Of a DNA stretch of 64,000 nucleotides, positions 59,789 through 64,000 are shown in pieces (the first letter of the stretch is position 1; each line of letters opens with the position of its first letter). A model generated the notes under the pieces. The model made no database searches and was not told where the DNA came from. It saw only the letters and a program-made list of their open reading frames with translations. Origin of the DNA: Gemmatimonadota bacterium (GTDB taxonomy: Bacteria > Gemmatimonadota > Gemmatimonadetes > Longimicrobiales > Gaopeijiaceae); contig JACQVF010000011.1 in the NCBI GenBank assembly GCA_016209885.1, positions 1 to 64,000 on the forward strand. Direction: 5' to 3'. The translations under genes and the position numbers were made by a program.

Positions 59789-60412
59789 TCAGGATTGGCC
59801 GCCGCTGGAGGGCGGGCGACCGCCATCCGATGGGTCAACCTCGCCGCCGGGAGTCCATGGCGCACGGCGGTGCGCCAGTCTTCTGGGCAGGACCGAGGCG
59901 AGGGCTGCCAGCGGCCCGAGGAGCGCGAGCTCGAATGCGACGACCCGCAAGTTGTAGATGGTGAGGAGGCTGGCAAAGAACTCGCCAGGGGCGTCACTCC
60001 TTTCGAGTTCGAGGCTGGGGAGGATCGGCCAGTAGAAGAACCGGTCGGTGAGGGGCCACAGAAGCTGGATGCCGGGCGAACCGCGGGTGTCCGGAGTCAG
60101 CCAGTCGAGGATCAGATGGGAGGAATACGCCGCTGCGACGGTAATGAGGAGCGGGAAGAATCGCCCGCAGCGCACCCAGCCGACGGTGCCGGCGAGCAGG
60201 CCGACGAGGAGCGCGGCACAAAGAGAGTGTGTGGCGAAGCGGTGATAGAGGGCCGCGTTCCCCCACAGCAGTCCGGGTAAGTAGTCTGCGTCGGGCAGGG
60301 TGGCGACGAGCGCGGCAGTAGCCGCGGAAACTGTGTGGCTGCGCGACAGCCGGATTCCCGTGACTTCGGCGACCGCATATCCGGCGAGGGCGTGTCCAAT
60401 GGGTGTCGGCAT
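59789..60412 (-). CDS. YdjM/DUF457-type membrane-bound metal-dependent hydrolase
   Basis: 207 residues, encoded opposite to all neighbours. MPTPIGHALAGYAVAE at the start, TLPDADYLPG, HRFATHSL and SHLILDWLT contain the His and Asp residues that bind metal in this family, spread over about five membrane helices. The reaction is unknown. The C-terminal 30 residues are Pro/Gly-rich and basic. Its reversed orientation between the export pair and the second priming enzyme suggests an insertion into the locus or a boundary between two clusters. Confidence 0.8.
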   Translation of the reverse strand: MPTPIGHALAGYAVAEVTGIRLSRSHTVSAATAALVATLPDADYLPGLLWGNAALYHRFATHSLCAALLVGLLAGTVGWVRCGRFFPLLITVAAAYSSHLILDWLTPDTRGSPGIQLLWPLTDRFFYWPILPSLELERSDAPGEFFASLLTIYNLRVVAFELALLGPLAALASVLPRRLAHRRAPWTPGGEVDPSDGGRPPSSGGQS

Positions 60413-60438
60413 AACGAGTCCCGTTCTCTGTACCGGGA

Positions 60439-60461
60439 GCCGGCGGTTCCGTTCCGCCGGC
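60439..60461 (+). repeat. Strong inverted repeat in the divergent promoter region (copy A)
   Basis: GCCGGCGG (60439-60446) and CCGCCGGC (60454-60461) are perfect 8-base arms around TTCCGTT. It lies in the 119-base gap between the YdjM-like gene (- strand) and the sugar-transferase gene (+ strand), a typical place for an operator. A closely related palindrome sharing the 12-mer CGTTCCGCCGGC occurs on the other side of the sugar-transferase gene (61483-61508). Confidence 0.6.
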
Positions 60462-60531
60462 GCTCCGCGCTTCGACTATCCGCGGTCTCCTTGCGAGCGC
60501 TTCGTCCCGGGCACACGTCTCCGCTTCTGCC

Positions 60532-61419
60532 GTGAAAGCCGACTCGACCGTGCCTAAGTCCATTGCCAGGTCCGTGCGCGATTCCGTCACCCGGCTCCTC
60601 GCCCTGGTGGGTGTGGAGCCGGATGGCAAGCACGGGGCCCGCGGCGAGATGATGCAGGGGCTGGGCCGAGAACCTAGGGCGGCGGAAGCGTTCCCGCGAA
60701 CGGACGGGCGACGGCCGGCCTCGCGGTTTCGAGCTCCCGACATCGTTTTCGAGGTGGAGGCGGAGTTCGACTGGGACGCCTGCCTGCCGCCACGCGCGCG
60801 GACGCGGCGGTGGCGTATGCAGCAGCGTCTCAAGCGAGGCATCGATCTTGTATTTGCGTTTCTGTCTCTCGTGGTTCTCGCTCCCGTGTTTGCGGTGAGC
60901 GCGCTCCTGGTGAAGATCGGTTCGCGCGGGCCGGTGATCTATCGGTGGCGGGCCATGGGGAGAGGGGGGCGGCCGTTCGTGTCGTACAAGTTCCGCACCA
61001 TGGTGGAGAACGCCGATGAGCTGAAGGCCGAGCTCCTGCCGTTGAACGAGATGCGCGGCCCGGTCTTCAAGATCCGGAATGACCCGCGCATCACGCCGGT
61101 GGGGAGGTGGCTCCGCAGGTTCAGCATCGACGAGCTGCCGCAGCTCTGGAGCGTGCTCAAGGGCGACATGAGCCTGGTGGGCCCGCGCCCGCCGTTCCCG
61201 GAAGAGTTCGCGCAGTTCGAGAGCTGGCAGTGGGCGAAGCTGGCGGTGACGCCGGGCATGACGTGCCTGTGGCAGATCAACGGGCGCAACGAGATCCGGG
61301 ACTTCGACGAATGGGTGGCGCTCGACCTGGAGTACATCTGCGACTGGAGCCTGTGGCTGGACTTCAAGATTCTCCTCAAGACGATCCCGGCGGTCCTCAA
61401 CGGACGCGGCGCGTGGTGA
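60532..61419 (+). CDS. Bacterial sugar transferase (PF02397), undecaprenyl-phosphate sugar-1-P transferase
   Basis: 295 residues from GTG 60532, without a clear ribosome site. The first 95 residues are polar and unlike the family; the catalytic core starts at about 98 with LKRGIDLVFAFLSLVVLAP (membrane re-entrant helix), then YKFRTM, RFSIDELPQLWSVLKGD and VGPRPPFPEE, which includes the Asp-Glu pair and phosphate-binding Arg. It lacks the four N-terminal helices of WbaP. It loads the first sugar phosphate on undecaprenyl phosphate, which makes it a second priming enzyme in this window beside the WecA-type one. Confidence 0.9.
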   Translation: MKADSTVPKSIARSVRDSVTRLLALVGVEPDGKHGARGEMMQGLGREPRAAEAFPRTDGRRPASRFRAPDIVFEVEAEFDWDACLPPRARTRRWRMQQRLKRGIDLVFAFLSLVVLAPVFAVSALLVKIGSRGPVIYRWRAMGRGGRPFVSYKFRTMVENADELKAELLPLNEMRGPVFKIRNDPRITPVGRWLRRFSIDELPQLWSVLKGDMSLVGPRPPFPEEFAQFESWQWAKLAVTPGMTCLWQINGRNEIRDFDEWVALDLEYICDWSLWLDFKILLKTIPAVLNGRGAW

Positions 61420-61482
61420 TTGATCCTTCGTTCGCGCCTGCATCCGGGTCCTCCGACACACCTGAAATCTGAAAGTGCTCAT

Positions 61483-61508
61483 GCTGGCGGAGCGGTCGTT
61501 CCGCCGGC
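61483..61508 (+). repeat. Related inverted repeat downstream of the sugar-transferase gene (copy B)
   Basis: Arms GCTGGCGG (61483-61490) and CCGCCGGC (61501-61508) pair with one G-T match around ten bases. The right half, CGTTCCGCCGGC at 61497-61508, is identical to that of copy A at 60450-60461. The surrounding 61420-61631 gap has no convincing gene; a 40-codon frame (61481-61603) starting inside the repeat is doubtful. Confidence 0.5.
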
Positions 61509-61631
61509 TCAGCGTACGGCACATGCTGGCTGCTGTGGCCGCGGGCGCTGGGTACGCGGACGGCATCGCCCCCTGCGGGAGCTCGGAGAGGGTCGCTGCC
61601 TGAAGCGGTTTATTCACCCGGGGGCGAGCGC

Positions 61632-62804
61632 ATGAGTATGCGCATCGCGTTGGTGCACAGCCGGTACGCCCGCGCCGGCGGCGAGGACAAGGCGGTTGAG
61701 CTGCAGCGCCAGTTGCTCATGGAGCGGGGACACAGCGTGAGCCTGCTCATGGGCGACGGAGCCCGGGTGCGCGAGGGGGGCCTTCGAGCCAAGCTGACCG
61801 GTGCACTGGCCATGGGGTACTCCTGGTCGGCCGGGCAGGCCATGGCGGCACTGATCGGCCGGGAACGGCCTGACCTCATCCACGTGCACAATCTGTACCC
61901 CACGCTTTCGCCGTCGGTGGTGGTGGTGGCCAAGCGCGCCGGCAAGCCGGTGGTGATGACCCTGCACAACTACCGCCTGCGCTGTCCGAACGGCCTGTTT
62001 CTGCGGCAAGGGGAGCCGTGCGAACGTTGCGCGGCGGGCAACCACCTGCACGCGGTGGTGGGGCGCTGCCGGGGGTCACTGGCAGAGAGCAGTGTGTACG
62101 CGGTCACGCTCGCCTGGCATCGCTGGCTGGGCCTGCTCGAGAAGCGCGTCGACGTCTTCATTTCGCCCAGCCGCTTTCTGGCTGGCCGCTTGTGCCAGTA
62201 CGGCATACCGCGTGACAGGATGCGCGTGGTGGCCAACTTTGTGCCTGACCCCGGGGCCCGTTCCGGCGGGGGAGGCTACGCCGCCTACCTGGGGCGCCTC
62301 TCGCCGGAGAAGGGGGTGGAAACGCTGATCGCCGCCTTTCGCCGGCTGCCCGACCGGCAGTTGGTCCTAGCTGGCACCGGTCCTGAGGAGGAGCGGCTGC
62401 GCGCGCTGGCGAATGCCGCGGCTAACATCCGCTTTGTGGGGCATCTGACGGGCCAGGCTCTGGTTGATCACATGCGCGGCGCTGCGTTCTGTATCCAGCC
62501 TTCGCTCTGGTACGAAAACCAGCCGTTCTCGGCCCTGGAGGCGCTTGCGCACGGGGTGCCCCTGCTGGTCTCCGATCGCGGCGGTCTCCCGGAGCTGGTG
62601 GTGCCGGGGGTCAGCGGCCTGGTCTTCGAGGCCGGCGATGTAGCCGACCTGTGTGAGAAGGCCGAGGCGATGTTCGGCGCAGACCTGGCGCAAATGAGTG
62701 GGGCGGCCCGGCGCACGTATCTGGAGCGATACACCCCCGCTGTCCACTACAGGCTGCTGGCAGCGATCTACAGCGAGCTCACGCAGAAGGAGATGGCGGG
62801 GTGA
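61632..62804 (+). CDS. GT4-family glycosyltransferase
   Basis: 390 residues. IALVHSRYARAGGEDKAVELQ is a common start for GT4 enzymes of exopolysaccharide loci, HVHNLYPTLSPSVV, MTLHNYRLRCPNG, AAYLGRLSPEKGVETLI and ENQPFSALEALAHGVPLLV follow. The CPNG...C-x-x-C region (residues about 117-135) carries extra cysteines (LRQGEPCERCAAGN) seen in one branch of the family. Its stop overlaps the next start as GTGA. It probably extends the lipid-linked sugar made by the PF02397 enzyme. Confidence 0.88.
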   Translation: MSMRIALVHSRYARAGGEDKAVELQRQLLMERGHSVSLLMGDGARVREGGLRAKLTGALAMGYSWSAGQAMAALIGRERPDLIHVHNLYPTLSPSVVVVAKRAGKPVVMTLHNYRLRCPNGLFLRQGEPCERCAAGNHLHAVVGRCRGSLAESSVYAVTLAWHRWLGLLEKRVDVFISPSRFLAGRLCQYGIPRDRMRVVANFVPDPGARSGGGGYAAYLGRLSPEKGVETLIAAFRRLPDRQLVLAGTGPEEERLRALANAAANIRFVGHLTGQALVDHMRGAAFCIQPSLWYENQPFSALEALAHGVPLLVSDRGGLPELVVPGVSGLVFEAGDVADLCEKAEAMFGADLAQMSGAARRTYLERYTPAVHYRLLAAIYSELTQKEMAG

Positions 62805-63595
62805 CCACGGGGGCACCCAGTTTCGCGGTCTTCGGAAAGATCCGGATCGATGCACACACCATGGCGTCTGCCGTCGCCAGGATGGAGGCGCTGATCCGAG
62901 CGGGGCAAGCCCAGTACGTGTGCGTCACGAGCGTGCACACCACGATGACGTGCGCGGGGAGTGAGGATATGGCGGAAGTGAATAACAACGCCGGCATGGT
63001 GATCCCCGACGGCATGCCCGTGGTGTGGTATGGCCGTTGGCGTGGCCAGAGCCTGGAGCGGGTAGCCGGCGCTGACTTCATGGCTGCCTTCCTCACTGTC
63101 TCGGAGCAGAAGCGATATAGGCACTTCCTCTACGGCTCGACCGAAGAGACTCTGGCCAAGTTGCGCCGGCGGCTGGGGGAGCGCTGGCCTGCGGCACGCG
63201 TGGTGGGGGCGTTCTCCCCGCCGTTTCAGCCGTGGACGGCCGCCGATCTGCAGGCTGCTGCCGATATGATCGACGCAGCCGACCCCGACGTGGTGTGGGT
63301 GGGGTTGGGCGCACCCAAGCAGGAACGCTGGATGGCGGCCATGCGGCCCCTGCTCAGACGGGCCATCATGGTCGGGGTGGGTGCCGCTTTCGACTTCCAC
63401 GCCGGTACCGTGCAGCGTGCGCCCGCGTGGATGCAACGCTCCGGCCTGGAATGGCTGCACCGTCTCGCTTTGGAGCCTCGCCGGTTGTGGCGGCGCTACG
63501 TCTCGACGAACTGTGCCTTCCTGGGGAGGTGGTTGGTCGAAGCGGTGGGCTGGGGCCGGTCAGCTTATCGCTTCCGGCCCGGAACACAGCGCTGA
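62801..63595 (+). CDS. WecG/TagA/CpsF-family glycosyltransferase (GT26)
   Basis: 264 residues. VCVTSVHTTMTCAGSEDM, IPDGMPVVWYGRW, ERVAGADFM and the signature VWVGLGAPKQERWM are those of GT26 enzymes, which add ManNAc, ManNAcA or glucose-type residues to undecaprenyl-diphosphate HexNAc. GTG start overlaps the previous stop. Ending 21 bases before the convergent toxin gene, it appears to be the last polysaccharide gene on this side. Confidence 0.9.
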   Translation: MTTGAPSFAVFGKIRIDAHTMASAVARMEALIRAGQAQYVCVTSVHTTMTCAGSEDMAEVNNNAGMVIPDGMPVVWYGRWRGQSLERVAGADFMAAFLTVSEQKRYRHFLYGSTEETLAKLRRRLGERWPAARVVGAFSPPFQPWTAADLQAAADMIDAADPDVVWVGLGAPKQERWMAAMRPLLRRAIMVGVGAAFDFHAGTVQRAPAWMQRSGLEWLHRLALEPRRLWRRYVSTNCAFLGRWLVEAVGWGRSAYRFRPGTQR

Positions 63596-63615
63596 CCGTG
63601 ACGCGGCAGCTTGAG

Positions 63616-64000
63616 TCATCGGGGAGAGTCGTCAGCCTTCAAGTCCCTGTGTCGCGGTCCACCCGCGGACGCAATAGCCTCGAAGTGAGCGTCCCCAAAA
63701 TGCCACACCTCGCAGGCGTGCACTCGAGCCGCTCCCGCGATCAAGAGATCGATGGTCGGAACGAGCCGGCCGGCACGGGCCAGAAGCCAAGCCAGGCGGC
63801 CCGCAGCGCTCGCCTCCGCGTCTCCGAGGGGCAGCCACCATAAGGACTCGAGATCGCGTTGCAGCGTTTCATAGGCGCTCTCGGTCTTGGCCCCGCTGGC
63901 CAGCTCGACCGCGATAGGAGCAACCACCGCCACATCTTGATGCCGCAACGCCTCGGCCACGCTCCGCTTCACGGCGTTGGCCCCACGAGGGTGGTAGAAC
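63616..64000 (-). CDS. VapC-like PIN-domain toxin, 5' end beyond the window
   Basis: The frame runs off the right edge; 127 residues are visible, beginning FYHPRGANAVKRSVAEAL. This is the stretch that follows the first catalytic Asp in VapC proteins (usually DTS-x-W-I). APIAVELASGAK then supplies the second acidic residue, and VPTIDLLIAGAARVHACEVWHFGDAHFEAIA supplies the third Asp and the final helix. PIN toxins cleave RNA and are held inactive by an antitoxin encoded next to them, which would lie outside. It marks the end of the polysaccharide locus. Confidence 0.75.
   Translation of the reverse strand, partial: FYHPRGANAVKRSVAEALRHQDVAVVAPIAVELASGAKTESAYETLQRDLESLWWLPLGDAEASAAGRLAWLLARAGRLVPTIDLLIAGAARVHACEVWHFGDAHFEAIASAGGPRHRDLKADDSPR

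Noticed and set aside
57313-59997. 894-codon open frame on the - strand opposite the Wzc gene
   Set aside because: It is antisense to a protein with clear kinase motifs, has no family-like sequence and is rich in Arg/Pro/His; GC-rich third positions keep antisense frames open.
61481-61603. 40-codon frame between the sugar-transferase and GT4 genes
   Set aside because: Starts inside an inverted repeat, has no ribosome site and no recognisable sequence.
1-64000. CRISPR arrays, tRNA or rRNA genes, transposases
   Set aside because: No regularly spaced repeats, no tRNA-like cloverleaf and no transposase-like protein were noticed; a covariance search would be needed for a firm negative.

Overview
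This window is almost entirely one very large surface-polysaccharide locus from a GC-rich bacterium. A Wzc-type chain-length kinase paired with a Wza-like outer-membrane export protein points to a Gram-negative (diderm) envelope. The species cannot be read from the sequence; a Gemmatimonadota-like or other GC-rich soil lineage would fit the gene style, but that is a guess. Starts are often GTG, sometimes TTG and once apparently CTG. Nearly all genes lie on the + strand and many overlap as NTGA, so most of 2413-56380 probably forms a few very long, translationally coupled transcripts.

Layout. (1) 1-10368: end of a probable cytidylyltransferase, a full-length transketolase, then a nonulosonic (sialic/legionaminic-type) acid set: NeuA, NeuB, NeuC and NeuD homologues, an SDR epimerase/dehydratase and a LegC-like aminotransferase, followed by a GT-B-like protein. 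(2) 10365-16227: a methyltransferase, a Gfo/Idh/MocA oxidoreductase fused to a methylmalonyl-CoA-epimerase-like VOC domain, an FkbH-like HAD protein, a free acyl carrier protein and a GNAT. Together these look like an ACP-borne acyl-group pathway for decorating a sugar. (3) 16208-24622: GT4 glycosyltransferases, one fused to a polysaccharide deacetylase, a methyltransferase and a GT-C enzyme, bracketed by mirrored paralogues (GNAT-GT4 ... GT4-GNAT). (4) 24709-30396: GT2, a large protein of unknown function, methyltransferases and an FrhB-like Fe-S/flavin protein. (5) 29593-40474: a repeated cassette of methyltransferase, flippase-like LPG-synthase-TM protein, tiny one-helix membrane protein and large GT-C enzyme. 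(6) 40498-47833: O-antigen ligase/polymerase-like protein, GTs, methyltransferases and a CDP-tyvelose-epimerase-like SDR. (7) 47898-49026: a visibly less GC-rich FkbM methyltransferase island. (8) 49027-56380: AsnB-type amidotransferase, carbamoyltransferase, two GT4s and a WecA/TagO-type priming enzyme. (9) 56651-59733: the Wza/Wzc export pair behind a candidate promoter. (10) 59789-64000: a YdjM-like gene on the - strand, a second priming enzyme (PF02397 family), a GT4, a WecG/TagA/CpsF enzyme and the edge of a VapC toxin gene on the - strand.

Working model: WecA-type and/or PF02397-type enzymes load the first sugar onto undecaprenyl phosphate; about eight cytoplasmic GTs extend it; nine methyltransferase domains, a carbamoyltransferase, an AsnB-type amidotransferase, two GNATs, a deacetylase and the ACP module decorate it; GT-C enzymes add lipid-linked sugars on the outer face; the Wzy/WaaL-like protein polymerises or ligates; Wzc/Wza control length and export. 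No Wzx flippase and no Wzm/Wzt ABC exporter is present in the window. The two most novel-looking parts are the ACP/FkbH/VOC-fusion module and the mini-membrane-protein plus GT-C pairs, found three times.
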